A stretch of DNA of 64,000 nt from Corythucha ciliata (lineage: Eukaryota; Arthropoda; Insecta; Hemiptera; Tingidae). This document shows positions 49,675 through 62,806 of this stretch, one piece after another. Position 1 is the first letter of the stretch; each line of letters starts with the position of its first letter. The notes beneath the pieces were generated by a model. That model worked only from the letters and a program-made list of their open reading frames with translations, was not told the DNA's origin and did not search any database. Location: the NCBI GenBank assembly GCA_038030265.1, contig CM075942.1:43056751-43120750 (forward strand), in the 5' to 3' direction. The translations under genes and the position numbers were made by a program.

Positions 49675-51220
49675 GGGGTGTTTAAGCCAAATTTCGCAGA
49701 CTTAGTAATGTCATAAAGGTTTCGTTTTTTTATAGTTTTTTATTAATAATAATTAGGTGTTTGTTACTAGGGAAATCAAGTTTCGAATGAACGAGTTTAA
49801 AAAATGACGCGAACGAAACGAATGCAAAACTGCCATTTAGGGGTACATATTATATTTTCAAATATTTTCAGCTTGCTTCAAAAGCCTCTTGGCTTCTACA
49901 TAGTATTTCAACATCCATTCATGCAAGATGTTATCAATCGCCTTCCCCCAAGATGAACGACGCGTTCCGCAGGTTGTATAGTTGCCTTGGCTATTATAGT
50001 ACGACACACGTTTGGATGCGTGTTAGTTGAAATTCATCAAAGTAAAGTTCAAGGGCAATGAAGGGATGAGTCATTTAAGAAGTAAATCGTGATCATTGAT
50101 CTCGATCCCTATTGAAATGAAAATAAAAGGATTTATCCCTTCTCTTCCACTAAATACCCTTCAAGAAACAGTTGAAACGTGTTTTTTTTTCATTCGTATA
50201 GAGAATCGTAGAGCGATCAGAAAGCCAATTTTGTTTTGTTTGTTTTTTTTTCTGATTAAAGTTCCTGCCTTCGTTATATGTCAGTAGGTTGCTGGTATCT
50301 AGAACGCCGAATTTACTTTTCCGCCAAAACAGTCGCATCTTTAACAACGGTTGTGCGATAAGCAAGAAGTAAGGAATCTGGAGGTGGCTTACAAGGGCGG
50401 ATCTGGGACCTCTCTCGGGGGGGTAATCGAAACCCCTCCCCTTCCCCAGTACACCCCCACCACCTGCCCACCACTCCCCTTCCCCCATGTTTTGAGAGAT
50501 TTTCCAAGCTCCAGCGGGGGGGTAATTCTGCAGTTACCCCCCCCCCCCCTTAGATCCGCCTATGGTGGCTTACTATACTTCTAAGCATCCTTGGAAATTG
50601 TAGTTAATCTTTCGTTCATCCCAGTTGTGTAATATTCAACAATAGCTTCACGATCGGATTTTCTGCACCGTCGAAATATAAGAATCTAGAAGTGTGAATC
50701 ATTCTTGCGTATAGCACGTTTCGCGTTCTTGTATACCGCTATACAGAACTCACGATTTTCATGATGTCAAGCTGAGGAGGTCAACACTTGTGTTTCAAAA
50801 ACTCCCGTCCGTTTCAGTGGTTCGTATTTGAATGCGAGCACCATAAATCATTGACCCAGTAAGAAAAAACTGGAGCACCCTAGAGAAAATCAAAGCACGT
50901 CCGTGCGAACACGAATAGTTGTGTAAATAGAATCGTCTTTTGACCTGACGCTCCGCAGGCGGAAGAAAAGTAAGTAAACGACAGATAGGTTTGTTATAAA
51001 CTCTCAAACAGGTAATTAACAACCCATTCGCCTTTTTGAACCCAGCATCGCCCAAAAGAAGGCTTACAATGCAACAATAGATAATTGGAAAAAATAAGCC
51101 CATTTCCTGAACCTTTACGTAACTCGACGGCTAATTAAACGCCGTAGTAAAATAAGATGAGAAAGTAACAAAAACCTTTATTTCCATCAAGTTTCTTATC
51201 AAAGTCCACAGCATTTTTTT
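49675..51220. other. Non-coding stretch
   Basis: No gene seen. 50395-50570 is a C-rich block between GGATCTGGGACC and CCTTAGATCCGCC, the same kind of dispersed C/G-rich repeat relic as at 12300-12500. Confidence 0.5.
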
Positions 51221-51497
51221 AAGGCCCGTTCACAAGCTCTATGTTTAGGTCCGTTCCATTGTTTCATTAGTGCTACACTTTTGAAGAAAATCATCTGGTT
51301 TCATTCAATTTTTCAGAATAAGTCAATGAAATCACATGGTTTTCTACACTAGTGTAGCACTATCAAAACAATGGATCGGACCTTTTGTGTTGTGTGGAGT
51401 CTTTGCAACCAAAAAAATGTATTCCCTCGAAAAATGAAGCATTTTGGTAAGTTTCATAGACACCATACAACGAAAACAGAGCTTGTGAACGGGCCAT
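51221..51497. mobile_element. Nested foldback element carrying TA-MITE copy 2
   Basis: Outer inverted repeats AAGGCCCGTTCACAAGCTCT (51221) and AGAGCTTGTGAACGGGCC (to 51494) enclose the complete TA-flanked MITE at 51246-51384. The outer element must therefore predate the inner insertion. Confidence 0.75.
51246..51384. mobile_element. TA-flanked MITE, copy 2
   Basis: Very similar to copy 1 at 39930-40068 over its full 139 bp, same orientation; the right flank has TT instead of TA. Confidence 0.88.
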
Positions 51498-54400
51498 TAC
51501 ATGCTCCTCGTAATTTCACAATCTCCACGTGCGGGAGAAAATACTTGTATTAAGTAAATAGTGTTGTTAATCTACATATATGTAGTGTAGCCGTACGTTA
51601 TAGACATCGCCATATACGATTCTTCAACTTAGCTGACGAAGAATTTTTCCTTAGTTAGCTAGATATGAAAAATCCCACATGTATTTTGGGATGTATTTTG
51701 GGGGGGCTGTCGGGGATGTTTCATATATGAGGAAACGTGTTTCGAATTGAACGTATTTCCCGCTATTCGAGCTAAATATTATCAGTCAATTTTTCACCTC
51801 TTTTAGTCGATACAAGTTATTTCTGACTTTTAAATCTACAAAGAACGAATTTTCAAAACTTATGCGTGCAAAAAAGGGGTGATACATGCGAATCATTACG
51901 TAGAGGGGTCTCAAAGCCTTTTATAACCCGAAGCTATCATGATCCAGATTTTACCCAGTTATTTAATCTAAAACATGCTGATCTACATTTCTTAACACAA
52001 TACGTGATTTCTAGAGGAATATATAATCCAAACGTCGCCGTCGGTCGAAAGGCGTATGTGTGCCTCGCAGGCATACCTGCGATTGGAAACGCGAAATTGA
52101 AATAGAAGCTCGACACCTACACCACGAGAGTCAAAACATGCAATAGCGGTTTCAATTTCCGATGGGAACGTCGAGCAAGTTTCATAATCGATCATATATA
52201 CTAAATTCCCACCCATCCCATTGGCATCAGAGAGATGAGCTGAGCGTTTTCGAGATTCAGCGGTAGTTTGGTTATCTGTCACAATTATTCAGTGAAAAAT
52301 CTCAGCTTGTTGTATAATTCCCTCTCTTTCCGGAAGGTATAATTTACATACTTCCCTGAGATCGGCAGAAAATACTTCAGACAAGACTGTTTAAGATCTT
52401 GGAGGTCATTAGTCTGAGTAATTACTAATTACATACCTTCTCCCAGATTTTGATTTCTTGTGTAGGCACACATTCAATGAGAGGTAGACACAACATATTC
52501 TAAAACAGTAGGTATTTCACTTGATTTTTAATTTAGTCCGGGAGTCCACAGTATGAAAAATCCGGGTCATTTGATCGTGTCTGGCATCTGCACAGGACGT
52601 TTTTTATGGTCTAGGGGATGGCACTTCTGAGATCGCCAGACATTTTCCGTGGGACAGAGGCTCACAGCAGAGCTAGCTGTTGACAAACACACCTTTGCAT
52701 GCTTTGAAAACGACAGGCGAGAGTATAAAGTCGTTTCCCACGACCATACTACGTTACAAAACGAATCATGATTATTTTATCTCAAAAGAGAAACAAAATT
52801 ACTTGTTATTACTTGTTCTTGCGGAGCCACCCATATTCATATATCAAACTGCACATAAATAAACGAATAGAGAGTCGTACACGCATACTTCGTTTAGCTT
52901 CACAAGATTTTTTTTATTGGCTCGAATTTTATAGAGCACTGCTTTCGCGCTACGACAGTGCATTCCAAAACCGAGCTTAACCGTTCACAATTTTGCATGC
53001 GAAAATGTGAGCACAACAGTTTTGCTCACAGTTATAGTTCTTCGTACAGAGGAGGATAGATTTTTCAGTACGGCATTTTTATACGTATTCAAGAAACAGT
53101 GGCAATGGTGGTAGGTAATCTACGGAAAAAAATTCCGTGATTTTCAAACTTATACTATACTAACACATAATAAATAATATTATACTACTATAATACATCC
53201 TCACGAGTGTCACGTAATATACGCATAATATTATAACGCAGAGTTTTCCTTCCCTGGGGACGGTGTGACGTGTGAACTGTACGGCCGAAATGGGAATTTG
53301 GCGCATTATTCCAAATTGGCGTCCCTAATTTAGCCGGATAAAAACACCTGGAGTCCCTAATTTTACCTTGATGAAAACACCTATAGATCATGAAAAACAG
53401 ACACAACTGATTTCGCCCCCCTCCCCTCGCACGATCCCACAAGACTCGAATCCGACGGGATGAAACTGTTGAGGCAGTCAAAATACTTTAACAGTCCCTG
53501 GTATAACTGTACAGCAGTGGCTTATCTTTCATCGCTTCTATACTGCTTTTGTCACAATTCTAAAACCAAAATAAGAATCGAAAATACCCACATCGTGGGA
53601 GAATGTCGGTAAGCGTATATAGAATTTCTCATCCAACAAAGGAGTCAAAACGATAAAATTCAGTCACCTCTTCACTTTCACTCATCGAACGGTGAACTAT
53701 ATCTTCTATTCTCAGGGAAATCTCCATTCAGGTATAGGGGATCCAATAAAAGTGTTTTTTGTGATTTTTATATACAAAATTATTTTTTAAATCATCGACT
53801 ATTTTCCCATAATCTTCAATCGGTAGGCAGTTACTGTTGAAAATTAAAAATTCAAGGGCCTTTGTGGTTCTCGAAGATATTGTAAAAGTAGAAAGTACCT
53901 CGTTTGTTTAAGGGGAAGGGAAGAAAGTGGGCAGTTTGGAAAGGAAACAGCATGCATTTGCACAATTAGCGCCCTTCCCCTGCTTCCGAGTTCAAAGGTG
54001 CAACTATGCTAGCGTAAATTAATTGAAAATTTAGCAAATCAAAAAACTCACGTTTGATCATCGTGATTCCGTATTGTGAACTATACGCACGTTAATCGCA
54101 CTTCCTAGAAAATAATCACGCGAGGCAGCGTTATACGATCAAAATAAATGTTAAATCAATTCATCAAGAAATGAGCCAACGCGCCATCCTCGATCGTGAA
54201 GATGAATCATCATTAGTAGTTTCGTACGTGACTTGAATTTTTCGGGTGAAGTAAACAGTAAATACTGTAAAATGCATGAAGTGCGCGAAATCATTCGAAG
54301 TGAAGGGCCGATTTCACGGCGGAGCCTAATACGTCCTTGAAAGGAAAAAAAAGTTCATACAATAAGTATAGAAAGTTCCTGCCTACCAAATCCGTAATCA

Positions 54401-54940
54401 AGAAGTGGCTGTTCAAATCTAGCGGTCGGTCATCTCATTCGGGGAAAATGAGGAAAGTGTGAATAAAAAGGAGGCATCGGGCAAGATGTTTGAGCCGAGA
54501 ACTTGAAGATTTTTTCAATCTTCATTTAGACTCAACTTTTTCATATCCAAAAAAGGGTTGAAAGGCCGACGTTTTTTCATCGGATGGTCAATCCAACGAC
54601 GTTTTTTCACTCCGAATCTGCCGCTATTAGGGAAGACTAAATTCCTTTATAAATCACGAGAGTTTTCTCTTTCATTTCTTAAATCGATGAATGGATCACC
54701 TTGTTTTTATGACGCGGATCTCCTCCCCCTTCCACCAAAACAGGATTTCATTAAGTTCAAACCCACTATATAGAAAGAGAAGAGGCTTATAGCAGTTATT
54801 AGGCGCGAACAGAGAGCATCACGTCACGTGACTAGTAGGCAAGGAACATTCTCTCCAAACAGCCAAGGGTCCTTCTTCATTCAAGCTAAGGGTATAAAAT
54901 CTCAGACACATTTACGTCATAGTAACATCTCCGAGTGAGC
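51498..54940. other. Non-coding stretch
   Basis: AT-rich DNA. No gene supported. A minus-strand exon-like frame at 52077-52275 was considered and not accepted. Confidence 0.45.
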
Positions 54941-54948
54941 CTCTGGAG

Positions 54949-55825
54949 TAGGGATGCGCGCGGGAAGTCCCGCGTCCCGTCCCGCGGCCCGGCCCGCGTG
55001 CGGGACGGGACTTGAAAATGGTTTGCGGGACAAAGCATAAATTTCCCGCGCGGGACGGGACTTCCCGCGGTTGTCCCGCGGGAAATCGATTTTGTTTGTT
55101 TTTTTTACTAAATAGTGAGATGAACTAGAGAAACCAAATATGTAATACGTTCGAACCAATGTAATAGAAAATTCATGTCTTTGTCCCAAAAACTTTCATT
55201 TTGAACACATTAAATACCTCTTATATTTTATCCTTCCCTTGCCCTTCCCGCCATTCGATGCGAAGAATAATTTTAGTGAAATGCATGTCTGCACGTTTGA
55301 AAAGGGCTGTATATCGGTACCTATTGGACATGAAAGAAAGTGTTGACCAGTAAATTTAGCCTTCTAAATTCACTGTTCAAACATTTTTTATTAAATTTCG
55401 CAGTTGAAGAGCGTTAACTCTAACGAAAAATCAAATGTTCTTTTAACATTTTACATGGAATATTTTGTCTGTGGAACTCTTTCTAGACATAGACAAAAAA
55501 TAAAAAAAACACGAAGAAAATCTTGCGGTTCCCCTCCACCCAAGTGTGAGGAGGGGGGCCATGTTGTCATTTTGTTGAAATTCTCCTCCACCTAATCCTT
55601 TCTCTGCATCTGCCCCCCCCCCCTGGTTCATTGGTCAGAGCACCCGAAAACGATTCTTTGAAAACATCTGTTGAGGGGGGGGGGGTATTTATCATGTACT
55701 TTTTTGTCCCGCGGCACTTGCGGGAAATCCCGCGCGGGACGGGACACGAGACGGGAACTCAGCAAAAAAATGCGGGACGGGACGGGACTTTTCATTTCCC
55801 GTCCCGTCCCGTCCCGCGCGCACCC
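54949..55825. mobile_element. hAT-like non-autonomous element with 8-bp target duplication
   Basis: CTCTGGAG at 54941-54948 and again at 55826-55833 flanks an 877-bp segment. Ends: left TAGGGATGCGCGCGGGA, right TCCCGCGCGCACCC, inverted and sharing the GCGCGCGGGA core. Subterminal regions on both sides are dense in GGGACGGGACT/CCCGTCCCG words, likely transposase-binding repeats. Eight-base duplications are the hAT signature. The interior has C/G runs and no transposase. Confidence 0.8.
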
Positions 55826-55833
55826 CTCTGGAG

Positions 55834-58800
55834 CGCCGAAGTCTAGGCGCCCAAGGACACGCAATCACGTTATATTTCACGAGTCACCAATTGGAGTTAA
55901 AGCTGTTAGAAACTATGTCAAACTTTAACTCCAATGAGGAACAAATAAGAGTGCTACAAAGAAATTCACACTGGCTAATCGGGCAGACAGCGTTGAAAAA
56001 CTCCTTGGGCTTTGCGCAGTAGTAGCAAACATTTCCGAGTGATGATTATTAAAATTCAAAGTATGTAATTGCTAGTACTGAACGATGCTATACTCATGTG
56101 GTAGAGTACCTTTGTTATTGAGAAATTTAAAGCTGTGACTAACGTGAGTTTTAGCACCACATTGACCACAATGAAAGTTCGTCTAAATATGTTTCTACAA
56201 CAAAATAAACGTCTGCTAACGTACACGAACTTACGAAGCAAAGTACTTCCTAGATTTTTCTGTTCTTTTCACCGTGATTTCACAAATTTTTAAAATACTT
56301 CTACGCTTGAGCTATGAGTATCTCGGGAACGCAAACTGGTAGAAGAGCGCAATAAAAAAACAACATTAAATCTAGAATTCGCATAAATCAAGGAGAACAT
56401 TATTGAACAATTCAGCCGTGTTCATTTTTTAATTAAGAATGCGCATTTTGGAGCAACGCCCGCTATTTCTGTGAGTAATAAAATATTAGCCAATACTTGT
56501 GTCATCGTGAGTGAATCTATAATTAATTATTCCCCATATTCGCTTTGGGAGAAGCACCTGTATGAATAGATTTTTATATATATGCGGCATTTCAGGATAA
56601 TCTTAAAGTCTCGGAAACTATTGGCCATAGAAAGGTCCAGCGAAAACCCTTAGATTCAGCAAGTTTTTCTCCTTGAAAACACAATTGTGAACAGGGATCC
56701 AAAAAAACTTCACGAATTTTCAGGACCTCATTTGAAGAAATTGGGTTGAAACTAAATGTATACATAATATGTACTGCTGCAAAGCTCCTCACATCACAAT
56801 GCTTCCTTCATGCCTTCGGTATATTCGAGTGAAGCAATAATTACTAATTTAAGTCAATAAGCTCACATCACAAACCGATTATGGACATCACCATCCCTGT
56901 GCTGGCACACACACCCGCAGAAACGAGAGAAGTTGGCCTTGAGAAATGGACCTCCCTCTCACCACGGTCCCTCAATTTGCCGAAGAAAATAAAGTGCATA
57001 CCTAACTGCAAGTTTTTTTTAAATGCATGACTTAATTTTGTTGAGTAAGGTGCGAACATACTTGAGCGATAGGATATCGTTTCGACATCGCCGACGCAAC
57101 TTAGCAGCGTTTTGGACAGATAGAAACAACTGATAATGTTTGAGAGTGATGTGGAACAATATCGTATCGCCTCAGTGTGAACGCTGCTCGATACTCTCAA
57201 TTTTCTGTATCGTTCTAATTAGCCTCGGTCTACAGGCTCTTCTTTGATCAAAATAGACAGCGAGCGATTACACTTATTTACACTTTTACAAGTCAATTCA
57301 CGAGGGGCTGTGATAGCGCTACAAAGAGCCCTATGCAGGGTGTTCACTAATTAGCTGTCCAAAAGAAATAATTGCGTTTTGAGGAAATCCTCAATAGCAA
57401 AAGAATATCCTTCTCAAACCTCGGTCCACGGACGGATCCAATGGGGAACACAATATAAGCCACTGCAGGTTTCCTTCATGGAGAACTTATTTCCAATCCT
57501 TGTTCAGTCAATGTGAAAGCAGTAAACAAAAAGGGATTTGGGTAACGTCAATGACCCCCAATGACAAAGTTTTTATTTTCTTTTGTTTGATTTTTTTATT
57601 ATTCTATTTTTGTTTTTTGTAGTAAAACACGAAAAAATGTTTAGTCTTTAAGCAAACTGATCGCTCCAAGTTCCTCTCGATTTCAAGGCCCTCAAAACTT
57701 TGATTGTTTCAAAAAATCCTATACTCGCGCTTTCTTCCTTTCTTTACACCCTGAACCGAGCACCACGCCCTCTTCACCACACCCCCGAGGTCATGAAAAG
57801 GTTGCCACCTCAACTGACTCGACTCGCACCCAAAGCTGTTACGCTGTACAGCATACTCACTTCGAGTGAGCATGGCCTGAACCTAATACACAATAAGAGA
57901 TCGGAAGATCAGAATTGATGGATTAGAAAATCGGAGAAAGGATAATTGATCACATCATAAGAGTGCAGGGAGCCAATGAACCCACTGAGAGAAATGTGAA
58001 TAAAGGGGAAAGGGAAGATATTGCGTTGAGATCCTATTTTATTATGAGTCTATATCCTCTGTCATTTCAATTTCATCATATCAATTCAATTTCGGGTATC
58101 AGAAAGTCCGACTTCATTGGTCATCTTTTGATGTGAGCACTCACAATTTTTTAAAGACAAATCTAAACTCTATGGACGTTCAGTTAACATCAATGACATA
58201 ATTATTCTTTGGGGTAGTAATTCAGGACATATCTCATGATTAATAAACCACCGCTTAATAGGCTAATCAATGCACAGTGCTTATTTTCTCACTGTAATGC
58301 TTTTGAAAGAAAACGCCTTGGCCTCAATGTTCTATTATAGTCCTTTATCCTTTTTATACATAAGATAACGCCCCCTTCCATCTCTAGAAAAAAGACCTCG
58401 GTGTTTAACGGTTCCGCAGTATTCTTCGGTGGGAGGGAGAGATATTGTTTTCCTATTATAGTTACCTTGACAGAGCGGTCTGAAGAAATTTATCAGTTGG
58501 TTGGCAGTGGGAGCGGGGTAATCCAAAAACGAGCTAACAAATCCTGAAATTTGTTCATAGTGAAGAGTATAGTGAAGAAGGGGGACTTGAATAATTAAAT
58601 TGAATTGGTGACAATTTACGTCTCTGAATCCCTTTCTGCCCGTTGAATTATTATTTATTCTAGCCTATAAGGTACAAATAAAATTAAATAATGTGGATCA
58701 GTGGATCGTGATTGACGAATCAGAGATTTCAACTTACATGTTGTGCCTGATACATACCCCTTCAGGAATCAGCGGACCTCATCGGGAGAAAAGGAAGGCA

Positions 58801-61057
58801 TAATTTCCTTCAGTTGTTTTCACTTATTCTACTCCCCTCCCCACCAGCAAACCAGTGACTCCGCCGTCACAGGTGGGTGATTCATGGAATTTTTGTTCGT
58901 ACCGCCCCTGTACAATGTTTTTGTCAACAGAATGAAATTACATAGTTGACTTCCGAAAGGAATTTCGGGATCTCAATACAATATCCGTACCAGCAGTTTT
59001 TTGTTGCTTACAACACTGACATGTTTTTCCAATAATTCAACCGTGTCTTGACTACTGAAGGCTGTGGAATGGTTAGGACGGTAAAAATGATTAGTGCTTT
59101 TAGGCAAAGAAGCCACCAGGATCAGGGAGATAATTTCCTAGCAACAATGTACCTATGACCTCATTTGTAATGGCATGGCATAAGGGAAATCGCTAGTTTT
59201 GTACATCCCTAGAGTTGAATGCTGTAGGCCCAAGTTGGTTTCAGTACTTGCTTGGAAAGAAGCACTTTACTATGAATCTTCACGTCCGAAAAGCCGCATA
59301 GTAATTTCTTTGCAAAGCACAAGGAATATAAGGAATGCTTTCGACAGAGGTGGTGCCATCAATAATACTTCGTTGTTCCACAGGTGTAGACGCTCTACCC
59401 TGCTCTACGTCGCCAGGAAGAAAAGTCAAGTTGGGAGGGTCTTTTTATGGGCCTTGAAATTCAGGCAGTGGTCCGATCAGTCAAACAACCTTGGTTGATC
59501 TTGAATCCCCCCCCCCCTACCATTACACTTCATAATTACTACCACTTTTGGGACATTCTCGCCATTGTTAATTGTATGCGACAAGGCACACTTTCTGTTT
59601 TTTTCTCTCTCTAGAACTGTCTGTCTATGACGGTGAAAAGTAATAGGCTCCACTCGACCACTCTTGTCAATGTACAAGCTGTTGTGAATAACCGGCGACG
59701 ACGAGCTGTTTGAAACGGACGCGCTATTATGGTCTTCGAACAGTATTAAACTTGTCACCCGTTAGAAAAGAGGAATTAATAAGCAAGCATCAGTCTCGAC
59801 GAGTCCAGAACAATTTGCTGCTATGAAACGTGAGCTATACGATCTAGTGAAATGCGTGATGTCCGCAGAAAAATTGCCATCATTCTTCGCTTCAGCGTTG
59901 ACAAACTTAAGAAAAAAACATTATATGATAAACTACAAAGTTAACTTGTGCAAGACGGAATTATAGGGTACCTGGAAAAATGGTTGCAAGAAGGTGACTC
60001 AAGAAGACCCTTCCCTCCCCTTACAATTCGGTCAGTTATAAAGAAGGCGGTCATGCGAGCGCTGCAGGCTTTCACTTAAAATGCATATCATTAGCACAGT
60101 GAAATGGATTTTCATGTTATACACTTCTACAACTATTATTGAAGCATTTTGCCCCCCTCCCCCTTTTCCGTTCCGAGAAAGAGAAGCAGCTACGTTTCTG
60201 AAAGTACAGGAAGATTACCACCAAATCCGCTGTAATAAATGCTTATGTACATACGCTAGTATGAAGGGGAAGTCATTTTTATGCGTTTTAAAGGCTTATG
60301 AACGTTTTTAAAGACACGTCGAAATGTCAAGGGCAACATAGTATAATTTCGTTTAGATTCAGATCAAACTCGTTTAGTGCGCAACTAACAAAACGCTCAG
60401 GAAAATACTAGGACCCCTAAAAAACACCAACATCAAAACAATTTTCACTGTAAATGAAACCATCGGGGCTTACTCGTCTAGGAAAATTCGAAGCAATGAA
60501 GAAAATGGAAAAAGCTACTCATTTTCTATTTCAAGGGTGTTTATTAGGCCGCTTTCTTTACAAACAGTTGAACTTGGAAAACACCTTGAAGTTGAAGCTA
60601 AGACAAAAGGGGTGGCCCCCCTCATCCCAAAAGATCTCAGTTTCGTAAGTAGACGGTATTTAATGAACCATTTGGCGCTTCCCGACAGCCTCAAATTGGT
60701 CTATAATGAAGATATTTTTTAGCCGGCGAGACAGGAAAATGTGAGAGAAAAAAAATGCTGTAGCGACGTAAAGTCAGAAAGCTCTCGAACTGTTCAAGAA
60801 ATCGGAGGGAAGATCCCTCTAATCGCATTTTTCTGAAAATTAATCGGTAATGGTTGGCCCTCGTTACACGATTCATTTTTATTATAACCCTATAGTGCAC
60901 GCAGAGCGTGTTGAGTGAACATGGAAGTACCTACATTGTTGACTTTTTAATGTACTAAATATTTTCCAAATTTTGTCGTTTCCATAGTACATATTTTCAA
61001 TTTCGAGCTATTTTCCTTTTTTTTATTATTACTAGCAGATGTCGTCATTGAAATGAT
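55834..61057. other. Non-coding stretch
   Basis: No gene supported. AT-rich with small C/G runs (near 59508-59518). A minus-strand exon-like frame at 59592-59750 was considered and not accepted. Confidence 0.45.
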
Positions 61058-61196
61058 TAGGTTCGTTCCATTGCTTTGCACCAGTTACACTAGTGTAGAA
61101 AACCATGCGTTTTCATTGACTTATTCTGAAAAATTGAATGAAACCAGATGATTTTCTTCAAAAGTGCAGCACTCGCGAAAGAATGGTACGGACCTA
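61058..61196. mobile_element. TA-flanked MITE, copy 3 (inverted)
   Basis: Same family as 39930-40068 but in the opposite orientation and more diverged (GGTTCGTTCCATTGCTTTGC ... GAAAGAATGGTACGGACC). TA on both sides. Confidence 0.85.
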
Positions 61197-61503
61197 TTCT
61201 ATGGAGTTATAATATTTGTTGATAACAGCTCTTTCATGCTTGTAATTGTTGATTTGGAAGCAAGGGAGTAAAACATGAATAAAATTGTAAAACAAATAAA
61301 AGAACATAAATAAAGGGGGGGGGTGAGTCGACAGAGCAGGCGTTATTTTCCTCCCTCACATGTTCACCATTCCCTTTCCCACGTCTCTTTTACACATTTG
61401 CGTAGCCGATTTTTCCTCACTTTATTTCCCACAATCATAAATGATGAAGTGCTGCCACTTATTCCCAGGTTGAGACGATCGAGGCGACATTTAGTTATGT
61501 ATA

Positions 61504-62806
61504 GGGGAGACCGGGGACAAAAGTAACATTTTTTGAAAAAAGTTGTCGAACGCTCATTCCCAGTTCCATATAATAATGTATCGGGCCCTCGGTTGCCTCG
61601 GGTTTGTTGGTGCCCTGATGTGTCAATGAAGCGTCGAAGGGAAGGGAGGGAAAACAGCCTTTTGCGCACCCAATTTTCTGCGCGTTCAGGGCACAGGACC
61701 ACACTGGAAATATTTATTTGTACCTTAAAATATATTTTGGTGGTTTCTCTTCTACCAAGAACGGTTGAATCTCCGCCTGTTGGAAGCAAAATGAGAAGGT
61801 AATTTCTGAAACTTGCAAAAAAGAAGCTATAGTCTGTCCGCTTAGGGATGGACTCTCGCCCGCCATTGAATATAGTGGAATGAGCTTCCCCTTTACCCCT
61901 TCTCCTAAAAATAACACATCGGGAATAATTTTGAAACAAATGATCACTGTGTAGCGTCTATACGTAAACGTAGTGCCCGTAGTAAAAGTTGTTTTGTTGA
62001 GTAATTCAAATATTTTTGGTGGGAGTGAACCAATCGAATTGTCGAAATGAAGCAACACGTTCGAGAGTCCATCACTAAGTGGACAGACTTTAACATTTTA
62101 TTAATTTTTTCTGGGATTTCTAATTTTTCTGAAGTCATTTTGCCCGTTTTTCTTTGTTTTTTTGTTTTTAAATATTTCTTGGGTCCTATTTTTGGTGGGG
62201 CGCGTGCCCAAATGCCCTAGTGGATGAGCCGCCCCTGGCCAGTAGTGTGTAGAATACACACTGAGAAAAAAGATCGGAGCCGAAAAAAAAATGTTTCAGT
62301 CGAAAAAATAATTCGTGGAATACGAAGCACTCATTGGGTAGTCCAACTGAATCCATTAAAAGTCGGTAGTCTCTAACTGTACCAAAACACTAATTAAATT
62401 GCCTCATTAACTTCGTACGATTTCATGTTACTTCAGAAGATTTCGATAGATATTGTCTTTTCCCGGGGACAATTTCGGTTTAAAATGAAGGAAAAATAGA
62501 CAAAATACTTTTAGTTATGCATAACTAACACTGCCTAACGCGGATTCGTTGTTTTATAAAAATAACTAAGCTCGTAAATACAAAATAACGGAAATTTACA
62601 ATAAGTTACTTTGAGCCCCGCAATTCGATTTTCCCCCCTCACATCAAAGTAACGCACTGTAGTGATTTTAACTGACTGACTTGAGGGAGACTGAGTTAAC
62701 GCTCTGAACTTGATCTAGCGCAGTTTTTACAAACGACTGTATCACGTGATATACGCTGTGCTACTGTTACTTTCGTACCCATGTTACTTTTGTTCCCGGT
62801 CTCCCC
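61504..62806. mobile_element. TA-flanked 1.3-kb DNA element without transposase
   Basis: Terminal inverted repeats GGGGAGACCGGGGACAAAAG (left) and CTTTTGTTCCCGGTCTCCCC (right), about 25 bp with one mismatch, flanked by TA (61502-61503, 62807-62808). A second inner copy of GTTACTTTYGTWCCC lies just inside the right end. The 191-codon minus-strand frame partly inside (61364-61939) crosses the left end and shows no transposase motif. Possibly Tc1/mariner-type, non-autonomous. Confidence 0.8.

Noticed and set aside
50395..50570. C-rich tracts considered as regulatory G-quadruplex islands
   Set aside because: Long mononucleotide runs occur in dispersed repeat relics throughout the window (12.4, 17.0, 29.1, 55.6 kb) with no link to genes.
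50795..51103. Minus-strand ORF with a hydrophobic start (MGLFFPIIYCCIVSLLLG), considered as the missing Cht7 first exon or a secreted protein
   Set aside because: Cht7 already has its anchor in the 42460-42544 exon; the rest of the ORF has no domain.
52077..52275. Minus-strand exon-like frame (contains NLVYMIDYETCSTF) bounded by AG and GT
   Set aside because: Good codon texture and splice-like borders, but no family recognised and its phases do not join the other exon-like frames at 46593-46736 or 59592-59750.
59592..59750. Minus-strand exon-like frame (contains SASVSNSSSSPVIHNSLYID)
   Set aside because: Ser-rich, no homology recognised, no compatible neighbour exon.
61364..61939. 191-codon minus-strand ORF considered as a transposase of the 61504-62806 element
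   Set aside because: It crosses the element's left end and carries no DDE-type motif.
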